Positions 23,402 through 33,697 of a DNA stretch of 54,477 bases are shown piece by piece. Under the pieces are notes generated by a model that saw only the letters and a program-made list of their open reading frames with translations, did not search any database and had not been told where the DNA came from. Both the position numbers and the translations under genes were made by a program. Numbering within the stretch: position 1 is the first letter of the stretch; each line of letters begins with the position of its first letter. This DNA comes from Longimicrobiales bacterium (lineage in GTDB: Bacteria > Gemmatimonadota > Gemmatimonadetes > Longimicrobiales > RSA9). The stretch covers positions 1 to 54,477 of the forward strand of contig DATHUY010000068.1 of NCBI GenBank assembly GCA_035461765.1, given 5' to 3'.

Positions 23402-24891
23402 TATCGCTCCGTTGCGTGCTGGTCGCGAATCGTGGCGAGATTGCGCTGCGCATCATCCGCGCATGTCATGAGCTCGGCATCCGTGCGGTTGCCGTATACT
23501 CGGAGGCGGACCGGCTCGCGCCGCACGTGCTCGAGGCCGACGAGGCCCATCTCATAGGCCCGCCGCAGTCTGCGCGATGCTACCTCAAGGCGGAAACGCT
23601 GATCGATGTCGCACGGCGCAGCGGGTGTGACGCAGTTCACCCTGGCTACGGCTTCCTGGCGGAGCGGGCGTTTTTCGCGCGCCAGGTGGAGGAGGCCGGC
23701 CTGGTGTTCGTAGGGCCGCCTGCGTCCGCCATCAGCGCCATGGGTGACAAGACGGAAGCGCGCCGCCGCATGATCGACGCGGGTGTGCCAGTGGTGCCCG
23801 GGATTGCGGAGCCGCTGCAGGATGCGGCCGCTGCACGGTCGGTGGCGGCGGAATTCGGCTACCCGGTACTGCTCAAGGCGGCGGCGGGCGGCGGCGGTAA
23901 GGGCATGCGTGTAGTGCACACGGAGGGCGAGCTGGAGCGCGCGTTCGAAGCCGCGCGCAGTGAGGCGCAGTCGTCGTTCGGAGACGGCAGCATCTACCTG
24001 GAGAAGTACCTCGCGCGGCCGCGTCACATAGAGATCCAGGTGATGGCCGATGCCCACGGCAATGTGCTTCACTTCGGCGAGCGCGACTGTTCGGTGCAGC
24101 GCAGGCACCAGAAGATGATCGAGGAGGCCCCCTCACCGGCTCTCTCGGCGGAGTTGCGCGCACGCATGGGGGAGACGGCCGTCGCGGCGGCGCGGGCAGT
24201 CGGTTACCGCAACGCCGGCACGATCGAGTTCCTGTTCGAGGACGGCGAGTTCTTTTTCCTCGAAATGAACACGCGGATCCAGGTCGAGCATCCGGTCACG
24301 GAGCTCGTGATGGGAATCGATCTGGTACAATGGCAGCTGCGTATCGCGGCGGGCGAGGCGCTGCCATTCGCGCAGGATGACATCCGGCCGAACGGTCACG
24401 CGATCGAATGTCGTATCACGAGCGAGGATCCGGCCAACGGCTTTCTGCCGTCCACTGGCCGCATAACGCTGCTCGAGATGCCGGGCGGGCCGGGTGTGCG
24501 GTGGGATGGCGGGATCGCGGAGGGAGTTGAAGTGGGGCTTTTCTACGACCCTCTGCTCGGCAAGCTGATCGTCCATGGGCCGGACCGGGCGAGCGCAATG
24601 GATCGCATGAGCCGCGCGCTCGCGGAGCTGCGCGTGGTGGGTGTCGAGACGAGCGCGCCGTTCCACCGTCGCGTCATGAGCGAGCCGGACTTTCGCAGTG
24701 GCGACGTGACGATCCGCTACCTCGAGGAGCACGCGGACATGCTGACGCTGAGTCTGTCGGATGATGTGATCCGCAGCGCCGCCGTGGCCGCCGCGCTGCT
24801 CGAGGACGCGAGCCGCACGCGGCGCGGCACCCGGCGGATGGCTGCGGATGACCGCGCGCGCAGCGGCTGGCGCGCTGGCGGCTGGCGGTGA
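23398..24891 (+). CDS. pccA: Acyl-CoA (propionyl-CoA) carboxylase biotin carboxylase subunit
   Basis: A 497-residue ATP-grasp enzyme that carboxylates biotin. It shows the [21 protein letters not shown] start, [27 protein letters not shown] (ATP loop), [34 protein letters not shown] and the biotin carboxylase C-domain ([20 protein letters not shown]). It lacks a biotin-carrier domain, which is a separate gene at 27543. The last 45 or so residues are Arg/Ala-rich and unconserved. The start is GTG 23398. The HPt gene begins within its stop (GTGA). Confidence 0.94.
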   Translation: MISLRCVLVANRGEIALRIIRACHELGIRAVAVYSEADRLAPHVLEADEAHLIGPPQSARCYLKAETLIDVARRSGCDAVHPGYGFLAERAFFARQVEEAGLVFVGPPASAISAMGDKTEARRRMIDAGVPVVPGIAEPLQDAAAARSVAAEFGYPVLLKAAAGGGGKGMRVVHTEGELERAFEAARSEAQSSFGDGSIYLEKYLARPRHIEIQVMADAHGNVLHFGERDCSVQRRHQKMIEEAPSPALSAELRARMGETAVAAARAVGYRNAGTIEFLFEDGEFFFLEMNTRIQVEHPVTELVMGIDLVQWQLRIAAGEALPFAQDDIRPNGHAIECRITSEDPANGFLPSTGRITLLEMPGGPGVRWDGGIAEGVEVGLFYDPLLGKLIVHGPDRASAMDRMSRALAELRVVGVETSAPFHRRVMSEPDFRSGDVTIRYLEEHADMLTLSLSDDVIRSAAVAAALLEDASRTRRGTRRMAADDRARSGWRAGGWR

Positions 24892-25241
24892 CTGACACGC
24901 CGGTCGTGGATCCTGCGGCCGTCGACCGTCTGCGCCGCCTCGGGGGCGCGAACCTGGTGCGGCAGATGCTGGAGCTGTATCTCGCGCGGGGCCCGGAGCG
25001 GCTGCACGCGCTTATGGAGGGTGCCGAAGCGGGGGACGCGGACCGCGTGGAGCGGTCGGCGCACACGATGAAGTCGTCGGCGGGGAATGTGGGTGCGCTG
25101 CGGCTGCAGCGTACGGCGGAGGGGCTCGAGGCTGCGGCGGGCGCCGGCGTCATCGACCACGTGATGGTGGAGCGGCTGATGCGCGAATATCAGGAGAGTG
25201 CGGCGTTGCTGCGCGGCGTACTGGAGGAAGAGAATCGATGA
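24888..25241 (+). CDS. Histidine phosphotransfer (HPt) domain protein
   Basis: A 117-residue four-helix HPt domain. The phospho-accepting His is H59 in SAHTMKSSAGNVGA, a textbook HPt signature. In phosphorelays such proteins pass phosphate between receiver domains. The start is GTG 24888, overlapping pccA by four bases, and the stop overlaps the next REC gene by four (ATGA). It is therefore built into the propionyl-CoA operon. No histidine kinase is encoded nearby. Confidence 0.92.
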   Translation: MTDTPVVDPAAVDRLRRLGGANLVRQMLELYLARGPERLHALMEGAEAGDADRVERSAHTMKSSAGNVGALRLQRTAEGLEAAAGAGVIDHVMVERLMREYQESAALLRGVLEEENR

Positions 25242-25609
25242 CCCGGATCGCGCTCGTCGAGGACAACGCCGACAATCGCCTGCTGGTGCACGCGATCCTC
25301 GAGGAGATGTATGAGATCGATGAGTACGATTCGGGCAGCGACGCGCTGACGGGCATGCTGGCGCAGCCGCCGGCATTGGTGCTGCTCGACATTTCGCTGC
25401 CGGTCATGGACGGCACAGAGGTACTGCGCCGCGTCCGTGCCGACGACCGGCTGCGGGGCATACCTGTCATTGCGTTGACAGCGCACGCCATGGCGGGCGA
25501 CCGCGAGAAGTTCCTCGGCATGGGGTTCGACGCATACGTGACAAAGCCGATTGTCGACGAATCCGTGCTGCTCGGAGAGATCGAGCGGCTCCTCGAACGG
25601 ACAGGCTGA
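25238..25609 (+). CDS. Single-domain response regulator (REC), DivK/CheY-like
   Basis: A 123-residue receiver domain: E8-D9 acidic pocket (ALVEDNADNR), phospho-acceptor D51 (LLDISLPVMDG), T81 (ALTAHAM) and K103 (VTKPI). The ALTAHAMAGDREKFL segment is typical of DivK-type and hybrid-kinase receivers that trade phosphate with HPt domains. There is no output domain. It is flanked by HPt and HPt-REC genes and coupled to the former by an ATGA overlap. Confidence 0.93.
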   Translation: MTRIALVEDNADNRLLVHAILEEMYEIDEYDSGSDALTGMLAQPPALVLLDISLPVMDGTEVLRRVRADDRLRGIPVIALTAHAMAGDREKFLGMGFDAYVTKPIVDESVLLGEIERLLERTG

Positions 25610-25613
25610 TACC

Positions 25614-26258
25614 ATGCAGGAGGATCTGCAGTCACTCTATCGGCAGGCTCTGCCGGCACGCATAGCGGCGCTCGAATCTGCGCACGCTGCCCGCGACGAC
25701 GACGAGATCCGCAGTATCGCGCATGCCCTGCGCGGCTCCGGTGCGACGTACGGATTCCCGGATGTCACCGCGGCCGCCGCGGCCGTGGAGTCAGCCGATG
25801 CCGATGAGATCGGCGCGCGCACCGATGCGCTGGTCGCCGCCCTGCGAGGCGTCATTGCCAACGTGCCCGACGCCGACGCGGTGCCGGCTCTGCGCGTGCT
25901 GCTCGTCGATGATGATCCCGAGATCCGCCTGATCGTCACACACCTTCTGCGCGGTGCGGGATATGTCGTCGACGAGGCTGGCGATTCACGGAGCGCAGCC
26001 GCCGCCATTGAGGCAGCTCGGCCCGACATCGTTCTGATGGACATCATGCTCGATCACGAGGATGGCGTCGACGCCGCCGCGGCACTCTTCCGTTCCATGG
26101 CTGCTCCCCTGCCGAGGCTGATCTTCCTCACAGGCGCCGTACGCGCTGAGCAGTTCGAGCGCATGAATGCCGCCGGTGCCGCGGGCATCATCCACAAGCC
26201 GTTCGACCCGGACTCCTTCCTGTCGCTCGTCGAGCGCATGGTCGGGCCGGACCTGTGA
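25614..26258 (+). CDS. HPt-REC fusion protein
   Basis: A 214-residue protein with an N-terminal HPt-like domain (H37 in IAHALRGSGATYGF) up to about residue 85, and a receiver domain from about residue 93. The receiver has D99-D101 acidic residues, phospho-acceptor D143 (LMDIMLDHEDG), T173 (FLTGAV) and K195 (IHKPF). Both phospho-sites are intact. It has no kinase or DNA-binding output. It starts four bases after the preceding REC gene, at ATG 25614, with overlapping GCAGGAGG-like sequence inside rather than before the start. The three genes form a kinase-less phosphorelay set. Confidence 0.9.
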   Translation: MQEDLQSLYRQALPARIAALESAHAARDDDEIRSIAHALRGSGATYGFPDVTAAAAAVESADADEIGARTDALVAALRGVIANVPDADAVPALRVLLVDDDPEIRLIVTHLLRGAGYVVDEAGDSRSAAAAIEAARPDIVLMDIMLDHEDGVDAAAALFRSMAAPLPRLIFLTGAVRAEQFERMNAAGAAGIIHKPFDPDSFLSLVERMVGPDL

Positions 26259-26280
26259 GCACTGCCGTACAGATCGCCTG

Positions 26281-27558
26281 GTGAGCGCCGAGCTGGAGCT
26301 CCACATCGACAGCATCGCGGCCGGTGGCGCAGGCGTGGGTCGCGACAGCGACGGTCGCGCGGTATTCGTGCACCGCACCGCGCCTGGAGAGCGGGTAGCG
26401 GTGCGCATCACGACCGCCAGGAAGCGCTGGGCGCGCGCGACGCTGCTGCGCGTGCTCGAGCCGTCGCCCTTGCGCCGCGATGCGCCGTGCCGGTTTTACG
26501 CCCGCTGCGGCGGCTGCACCCTCGAGCACCTGGCGTACGAGGCGCAGCTGGCGGCGAAGGCCGGCATCGTGGCGGACGCGCTGGCGCGGATCGGCGGCAT
26601 CGCGGTCGAGCCACCGACCGTCGTCGCATCGCCCAGGCAGCTGCGCTATCGCAATCGCATGTCGTTCACACTGGTCCGCCTGCAGGATGGCACGGTGCGC
26701 GCCGGTTTCCACGAGCTGGAGCGGCCCGATCGCGTGCTTGACATCGATGAGTCATGCCTCATGCCCGAGGAGACGATCGCCGCCGTATGGGGAGAGGTCC
26801 GGCGTCACTGGGGCTCTGGCGCGTCACGACTGCCGAGCGGAACGCGCCTTCGGCTGACGCTGCGCGCGACGGCAGACGGCCGGACATCCCTGCTCGTGCA
26901 GGGAGGCTTCAGCGCCGGGCGTCCGGACGAGCTGCTTGCGCGCGTTGCTTCGCTTGATGCCATCTGGCACCAGCCGCAGCCGGAGGAGGCACCCGTGCTT
27001 CTCGGCGGCAGTGCTGCACTGAAGGAGGTATGGGACGGCGAAGACCTGTCGCTGGGCGGCGCCGTGTTCCTGCAGGTCAACCGCGGCGCCGCAGCACTGC
27101 TCGACGAATACGTGCTCGAGCTCGCCGGTGATGTATCCGGGCGCATCGTCGTGGACGCCTACTGCGGCGTCGGCCTGCATGCGCGCAGGCTGGTGCGCCG
27201 GGGGGCGCGCGTCAGCGGTATCGAGCTCGATGCGCAGGCCGTTCGGGAGGCGCAGCGCGGCGTGCCAGACGCCGCATTCACGGCGGCACGTGTGGAAGAC
27301 GCGCTGCCGGCCGTGCTGCCGGCAGATCTCGTCGTGCTGAATCCGCCGCGCGCGGGTGTGGCGGAGGACGTGATCACGGCGCTCCTGGGCACGCCGCCCG
27401 GACGTATCATCTACGTCAGCTGCGATCCCGCGACACTGGCGCGGGATCTGAAGCGACTTGCGCAGGGATACGAGCTGCGCTCGATTCGCTGTTTCGACCT
27501 GTTCCCTCAAACCGCTCACGTCGAGTCCGTCGTGGAACTGACATGCTCTACCACGTAA
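26281..27558 (+). CDS. rlmD: 23S rRNA (uracil-5-)-methyltransferase, RlmD/RumA family
   Basis: A 425-residue SAM-dependent RNA methyltransferase. An N-terminal TRAM RNA-binding domain (about 1-60) is followed by an iron-sulfur cluster site C70, C76, C79 and C159 (PCRFYARCGGC). A C-terminal Rossmann domain follows, with VVDAYCGVGLHARRL, VVLNPPRAGV and the catalytic-Cys loop YVSCDPATLARDLK. The Asp of the usual DPPR motif is Asn here. It could equally be an RlmC- or TrmA-like enzyme with another target uridine. The start is GTG 26281. It is an unexpected housekeeping gene inside the propionyl-CoA operon, and its end overlaps the biotin carrier gene by 16 bases. Confidence 0.87.
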   Translation: MSAELELHIDSIAAGGAGVGRDSDGRAVFVHRTAPGERVAVRITTARKRWARATLLRVLEPSPLRRDAPCRFYARCGGCTLEHLAYEAQLAAKAGIVADALARIGGIAVEPPTVVASPRQLRYRNRMSFTLVRLQDGTVRAGFHELERPDRVLDIDESCLMPEETIAAVWGEVRRHWGSGASRLPSGTRLRLTLRATADGRTSLLVQGGFSAGRPDELLARVASLDAIWHQPQPEEAPVLLGGSAALKEVWDGEDLSLGGAVFLQVNRGAAALLDEYVLELAGDVSGRIVVDAYCGVGLHARRLVRRGARVSGIELDAQAVREAQRGVPDAAFTAARVEDALPAVLPADLVVLNPPRAGVAEDVITALLGTPPGRIIYVSCDPATLARDLKRLAQGYELRSIRCFDLFPQTAHVESVVELTCSTT

Positions 27559-28045
27559 CCATCGGGAGCCGCACCGTCACGGTCGAGCTGGAGGGTGACC
27601 GCGTGATCGTGGATGGCGCTGATGCCGGCAATGCGGAGATTGCCGCGATGCCGGGCACGGACGTAAAGCACCTGCTGCTGGCCGGCCGCTCCGTCACGCT
27701 GGTGGCGCGTCGCGACGACGAGGGCTGGAACCTGCACGTAGATGGCTGGCCGGTGCGAGCGGACGTGGTGGATGAGCGGACGCGTGCCATCCGGGCCATG
27801 ACCGGCCACGCAGGCGCCGTACAGGGGCCGAAGCCCGTACGCGCGCCGATGCCGGGCATGATCGTGCGCACGGAAGTGAACGTTGGCGATCAGGTTCGTG
27901 CGGGGCAGGGCGTGGTGGTGATGGAAGCGATGAAGATGGAGAACGAGCTCAAGGCGGAGACGGATGGCATCGTTGCGCGGGTGCTGATCACGCCCGGGCA
28001 GGCGGTCGAGAAGGGGACCGTGCTCGTCGAGTTCGAGGCGGTGCC

Positions 28046-28049
<4 letters not shown>
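27543..28049 (+). CDS. Biotin carboxyl carrier protein of propionyl-CoA carboxylase
   Basis: A 168-residue protein. The C-terminal 75 residues are a biotinyl domain with the acceptor Lys K131 in [12 protein letters not shown]. The N-terminal 85 residues form a beta-rich region resembling the BT (subunit-joining) domain of propionyl- and methylcrotonyl-CoA carboxylases. A short Pro-containing linker joins them (about 88-102). It carries carboxybiotin between the products of the two carboxylase genes at 21854 and 23398. Its separation from them by four unrelated genes is unusual. Overlaps rlmD by 16 bases and the mutase gene by four (ATGA). Confidence 0.93.
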
Positions 28050-29680
<1,631 letters not shown>

Positions 29681-29726
29681 CGGGGAAACGGCTACTTTTA
29701 GCCCTTCACTCACAGACAGTTACGCA

Positions 29727-30053
29727 ATGCCAACATATGAATACCGCTGCTCGAAGGGCCACGACTTCGAGCAGTTTCAGCGGATGAGCGAAGAGCCCCT
29801 GCGCGTCTGCACCGTGTGCGGCGCGCCGGCGGAGCGCATCATGTCCGCGGGCGCCGGCCTCCTCTTCAAGGGCTCGGGCTTCTATATCACGGATTACCGC
29901 AGCGATTCCTACAGGAAGGCGGCCGACGCGGACAGCGGCGGCAGCGGCAGCGCCGGCAAGGGCGGGAAGGATGCCGCACCATCCGGTGGTGACGCGTCGC
30001 CGCCCGCCAAGTCCACCGGCACCCCGGGATCTACACCTTCCAAGGGCGAGTGA
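29727..30053 (+). CDS. FmdB-family zinc ribbon protein
   Basis: A 108-residue protein. The first 45 residues are the FmdB/CxxC_CxxC-SSSS putative regulatory zinc ribbon: MPTYEYRCSKGHDFEQFQ followed by CTVCGAPAER and IMSAGAGLLFKGSGFYITDY. The remaining 50 residues are a disordered Gly/Ser/Lys/Pro tail. The molecular role is not established; some homologues are annotated as regulators. It starts at ATG 29727 with no Shine-Dalgarno sequence and runs directly into argS. A small GGCTA/TAGCC hairpin (29690-29703) lies upstream. Confidence 0.88.
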   Translation: MPTYEYRCSKGHDFEQFQRMSEEPLRVCTVCGAPAERIMSAGAGLLFKGSGFYITDYRSDSYRKAADADSGGSGSAGKGGKDAAPSGGDASPPAKSTGTPGSTPSKGE

Positions 30054-31738
30054 TGTCCACGGACGCTCTCGTCCGGCAGCTGGAGCGGATCGCAGCCCGC
30101 CTCGGCAACGGCGCGGACGTGCCCGTGCAGCTGGAGCGGCCGCGTAATCCCGAGCACGGCGATTTCGCGACGAACCTCGCCATGATCCTGGCGGGCCGGT
30201 TGGGGCGTCCGCCGCGTCAGATCGCAGCGGAAATCGTCGAGATCCTCGACCTCGAGGAGGCCGGCCTGGCCGGCGCCGAGATCGCGGGTCCCGGCTTCAT
30301 CAACTTCCGGCTCGCCGCCGGCAGCATTCAGGCGCGTGTGGCGGAGATCGTGTCGGCCGACCGCGCATTCGGCCGCGCCGCGCTGCCGGAACGGCGGCGC
30401 ATCCAGGTCGAGTTCGTCTCGGCCAACCCGACCGGCCCGCTGCACGTGGCGCACGGGCGCGGTGCTGCGCTCGGTGATGCCATCGCGGCTCTGCTCGAGT
30501 ATGTCGGCAACGACGTGGAACGCGAGTTCTATGTCAACGACGCCGGTGTGCAGATCGATCGGCTGGCGGAGTCGCTGGAGGCGCGCTGGCTGGAGGCGAC
30601 GGGCACACCCACGCCGATCCCCGAGGGCGGCTACCACGGCGATTACCTGCGTGAGCTGGCCGACGTTGTCGAAGCCGAGATGGGTGACCGGCTGCGTGCC
30701 ATGCCACGCGAAGAACGGCTGCGCGTGCTGCGTGACCGCGCGACGCACACGCTGCGGGAGGAGCAGGACCGCGATCTGCGCGAGTTCGGCGTCCGCTTCG
30801 ACGAATACTTCCCGGAGTCGCGCCTCTATGAGGAGGGACGACTCGAGGAGACGCTGGAGGAGCTGGCGTCGCACGGTCTGACGTACGAGTCGGACGGCGC
30901 GGTGTGGCTGCGCTCGAGCGCGTTCGGCGATGACAAGGATCGTGTGCTGGTCAAGAGCGACGGCTCCTACACGTATTTCCTGCCGGACATCGCGTACCAT
31001 CGTGACAAGGCGCGGCGGGGCTTCGATCACGTCATCGACGTCTGGGGCGCTGATCATCACGGCTATGTGCCGCGCATGCAGGCAGTGCTGCGTGCGCTCG
31101 GCATGCCGGACTTCCTGGACGTCGAGATCGTTCAGATGGTGCGCATCGTCCGCGGGGGCCAGGAGGTCAAGCTGAGCAAGCGCGCGGGCGATATCGTGAC
31201 GCTACGCGATCTGATCCGCGAGACCGGCCCTGACGTGGCGCGTTACTTCTTCCTGATGCGTCGCAGTGATGCGCAGATGCTGTTCGATCTGGACCTCGCT
31301 CTGGATCACTCGGAGAAGAACCCCGTATACAAGGTGCAGTACGCGCACGCTCGCATGTGCAGCATTTTCCGCAAGGCGGGCGTAGAGATGTCGGCGATCG
31401 GCGGCGGTGCGGCGGACCTGTCGCGGCTGGTGGACCCGGCGGAGCAGGACCTGATCAAGCATCTGGTACAGTTTCCGGAGGTGGTGGCGCGCGCCGCGGA
31501 CGCGCACTCGCCGCACATGGTGTGCGACTACCTGGAGGCCACCGCCGGAATGGTGAATTCGTGGTATCACGCGGGCAACCCGAGCCGTAATCCGGAGCTG
31601 GCCGTGCTGGTAGCCGATCCCGCACTGCGTGACGCGCGGCTCAGTCTGACACGCGCGGTGCAGATCGTCCTTCGAAATGGTCTCGAGCTGCTCGGGCTGA
31701 GAGCGCCCGAGCAGATGCAGCGGGAGGAAGCCCAATGA
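30053..31738 (+). CDS. argS: Arginyl-tRNA synthetase
   Basis: A 561-residue class I aminoacyl-tRNA synthetase. It has the N-terminal Add-1 tRNA-recognition domain (RNPEHGDFATNLAM), the HIGH-type motif SANPTGPLHVAHGRGAALGD, WGADHHGYVPRMQA, the KMSKS-equivalent VKLSKRAGDIVTL, and a C-terminal anticodon-binding DALR domain that ends GLELLGLRAPEQM. ATG 30053 overlaps the fmdB stop by one base; a GTG one codon earlier (30050) is an alternative. It overlaps the PfkB gene by four bases (ATGA). It is not next to the arginine biosynthesis operon. Confidence 0.97.
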   Translation: MSTDALVRQLERIAARLGNGADVPVQLERPRNPEHGDFATNLAMILAGRLGRPPRQIAAEIVEILDLEEAGLAGAEIAGPGFINFRLAAGSIQARVAEIVSADRAFGRAALPERRRIQVEFVSANPTGPLHVAHGRGAALGDAIAALLEYVGNDVEREFYVNDAGVQIDRLAESLEARWLEATGTPTPIPEGGYHGDYLRELADVVEAEMGDRLRAMPREERLRVLRDRATHTLREEQDRDLREFGVRFDEYFPESRLYEEGRLEETLEELASHGLTYESDGAVWLRSSAFGDDKDRVLVKSDGSYTYFLPDIAYHRDKARRGFDHVIDVWGADHHGYVPRMQAVLRALGMPDFLDVEIVQMVRIVRGGQEVKLSKRAGDIVTLRDLIRETGPDVARYFFLMRRSDAQMLFDLDLALDHSEKNPVYKVQYAHARMCSIFRKAGVEMSAIGGGAADLSRLVDPAEQDLIKHLVQFPEVVARAADAHSPHMVCDYLEATAGMVNSWYHAGNPSRNPELAVLVADPALRDARLSLTRAVQIVLRNGLELLGLRAPEQMQREEAQ

Positions 31739-32664
31739 GTCTTCTGGTCGTCGGCAGTGTAGCGCTCGACAGTGTCGAGACCCCCTTTGGCAGCGTCACC
31801 GACGCGCTCGGCGGATCCGCCACATTCTTCAGCGCAGCGGCATCGCTGTACTGCGGTGTGCAGCTGGTCGGTGTGGTCGGCAGCGACTTTCCGATCGGTG
31901 ATCTGGATTTCCTCGAGCGACGCGGGGTGGACCTCACTGGCCTCGCGCAGGAGGAGGGCGAAAGCTTCCGGTGGTCGGGCGTCTACAGCTTCGACCTGAA
32001 CAGCCGGGAGACGCTGGAGACGCGCCTGGGCGTATTCGCAGATTTCCAGCCGAAGATCCCCGATGAGTTCCGCGACGCGGAGTGGATCTTCCTGGGCAAC
32101 ATCGATCCCGTGCTGCAGCTCGATGTGCTCGAGCAGGTCCGTGCCCCGCGCTTCGTCGCGTGCGACACAATGAACTTCTGGATCGAGGGCAAGCGTGCCG
32201 AGCTGCTGCGTCTGCTCGAGCGCGTCGACCTGGTGATGGTCAACGACAGCGAGGCACGCGAGCTGTCAGGGGATTACAACCTGCTCCGTGCCGCACGCTG
32301 GATTCAGGCGCGGGGCCCGCAGATGGTCATCGTGAAGAAGGGCGAGCACGGAGCGATGCTGTTCACAAAGGACTTCGTCTTTTTCGCGCCGGGCTACCCG
32401 CTGGAGGAGGTATTCGATCCGACGGGAGCCGGTGACGCATTCGCGGGCGGGTTCGTCGGCTACCTGGCGCGCGCCGGATCGAGCGACCCGATCCACCTGC
32501 GGCGCGCGATGATCTACGGCTCGGCCATGGGATCGTTTGCCGTGGAGAAGTTTGGTGTCGACCGGCTCGTGGACCTGTCTGCACGCGAAGTGCACGACCG
32601 CGTGTGCAAGTTCCAGGAGCTGACCGCGTTCGAGCAGCCCGTCCTCGAGGAAGTGCATGCCTGA
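31735..32664 (+). CDS. PfkB-family carbohydrate/nucleoside kinase
   Basis: A 309-residue ribokinase-fold enzyme. The N-terminal LLVVGSVALDSVETP and GGSATFFSAAASLYCG substrate-side motifs, the MVNDSEARELSG segment and the C-terminal anion-hole motif DPTGAGDAFAGGFVGYLAR with its catalytic Asp all fit the family. The substrate cannot be assigned from sequence. Adenosine or another nucleoside is possible given that it is coupled to purM by an eight-base overlap, but sugars are also possible. It lies in a co-oriented run with argS. Confidence 0.88.
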   Translation: MSLLVVGSVALDSVETPFGSVTDALGGSATFFSAAASLYCGVQLVGVVGSDFPIGDLDFLERRGVDLTGLAQEEGESFRWSGVYSFDLNSRETLETRLGVFADFQPKIPDEFRDAEWIFLGNIDPVLQLDVLEQVRAPRFVACDTMNFWIEGKRAELLRLLERVDLVMVNDSEARELSGDYNLLRAARWIQARGPQMVIVKKGEHGAMLFTKDFVFFAPGYPLEEVFDPTGAGDAFAGGFVGYLARAGSSDPIHLRRAMIYGSAMGSFAVEKFGVDRLVDLSAREVHDRVCKFQELTAFEQPVLEEVHA

Positions 32665-33697
32665 CGACGGCAGCAGCCTGAGCTACGGCGCCGCGGGCGT
32701 GGACCGGGAAGTCGCGGCGCGCGCGAAGAGCCGCATCGCCCAGCTCGTCGAGTCCACCCGCACGGAGCATGTAGTGTCGAGCGCCGGCGGTTTCGGCGGG
32801 CTGTTCCGGGTGCCGGACGGATATCGGAAGCCGGTAATGGTCTCCAGCGCGGACGGCGTGGGCACGAAGCTGAAGGTGGCGATGCTGGCCGGACGGCACG
32901 CCACCGTCGGCATCGACCTCGTGAATCACTGCGTGAATGACATCCTGGTCGAGGGCGCCAGGCCGCTGTTCTTCCTGGACTACATCGGAATGGGCCGGCT
33001 GGAGCAGGGCATCATCGAGGCGCTGGTCGAGGGTCTGGCCGTCGGCTGCCGCGACAACGAGTGCGTCCTGCTCGGCGGCGAGACGGCGGAGATGCCCGAT
33101 TTCTACGAACCCGGCGAGTACGATCTCGCTGGCTTCATCGTCGGTATGGTGGACGAGGACTCGCGTCCCGGCTCGCACCGCGTTGCGGCGGGTCACGTGC
33201 TGATCGGCTTCGAGTCCTCGGGATTTCACACCAATGGGTACTCGCTGCTTCGCCGTCTCTTCTTCGACCGCCTGGCCATGGGCGTCCATGACCGTTATCC
33301 CGACAGGGAGGAGAGCATTGCGGACGTGCTGCTCCGCCCGCATCGCAGTTACGCGCCAACGCTGCTGCCTCTCATCACGAACGGCAGTGTCCGTGCGCTC
33401 TCGCACATCACGGGTGGAGGTATACCGGAGAACCTCGTGCGCGTGCTGCCGGACGGCGTGCGCGCCCGAGTCGACTCGAGTACGTGGACTGTGCCGCAGG
33501 AGTTCACGGCCGTTCAGCGTCTGGGACGTGTGGAGCGCGACGAGATGTTCCTCACGTTCAACATGGGAGTCGGCATGGTCGCCGTCGTCGCCCAGGACGA
33601 TGTGAGCCGCGTACTGGATCAGCTGCGCGCCGGCGGTGAGTCGGCGTGGGTGATCGGCGCACTGGAATCCGGCGCGCGCGAAGTGGTGATCACGTGA
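32657..33697 (+). CDS. purM: Phosphoribosylformylglycinamidine cyclo-ligase (AIR synthetase)
   Basis: A 346-residue ATP-dependent enzyme that closes the imidazole ring in purine synthesis. Conserved motifs are VVSSAGGFGGLF, VSSADGVGTKLKVA, GIDLVNHCVNDILVEGARPLFFLDY (in part), LGGETAEMPDFY, GFESSGFHTNGYSLLRRLFF (in part), HITGGGIPENL and FNMGVGMVAVV. It is the only de novo purine gene in the window. The next gene starts within its stop codon. Confidence 0.97.
   Translation: MPDDGSSLSYGAAGVDREVAARAKSRIAQLVESTRTEHVVSSAGGFGGLFRVPDGYRKPVMVSSADGVGTKLKVAMLAGRHATVGIDLVNHCVNDILVEGARPLFFLDYIGMGRLEQGIIEALVEGLAVGCRDNECVLLGGETAEMPDFYEPGEYDLAGFIVGMVDEDSRPGSHRVAAGHVLIGFESSGFHTNGYSLLRRLFFDRLAMGVHDRYPDREESIADVLLRPHRSYAPTLLPLITNGSVRALSHITGGGIPENLVRVLPDGVRARVDSSTWTVPQEFTAVQRLGRVERDEMFLTFNMGVGMVAVVAQDDVSRVLDQLRAGGESAWVIGALESGAREVVIT

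Noticed and set aside
29690-29703. GGCTA/TAGCC hairpin as a terminator after the mutase gene
   Set aside because: Only a 5-bp stem with no T-tract; too weak to call.
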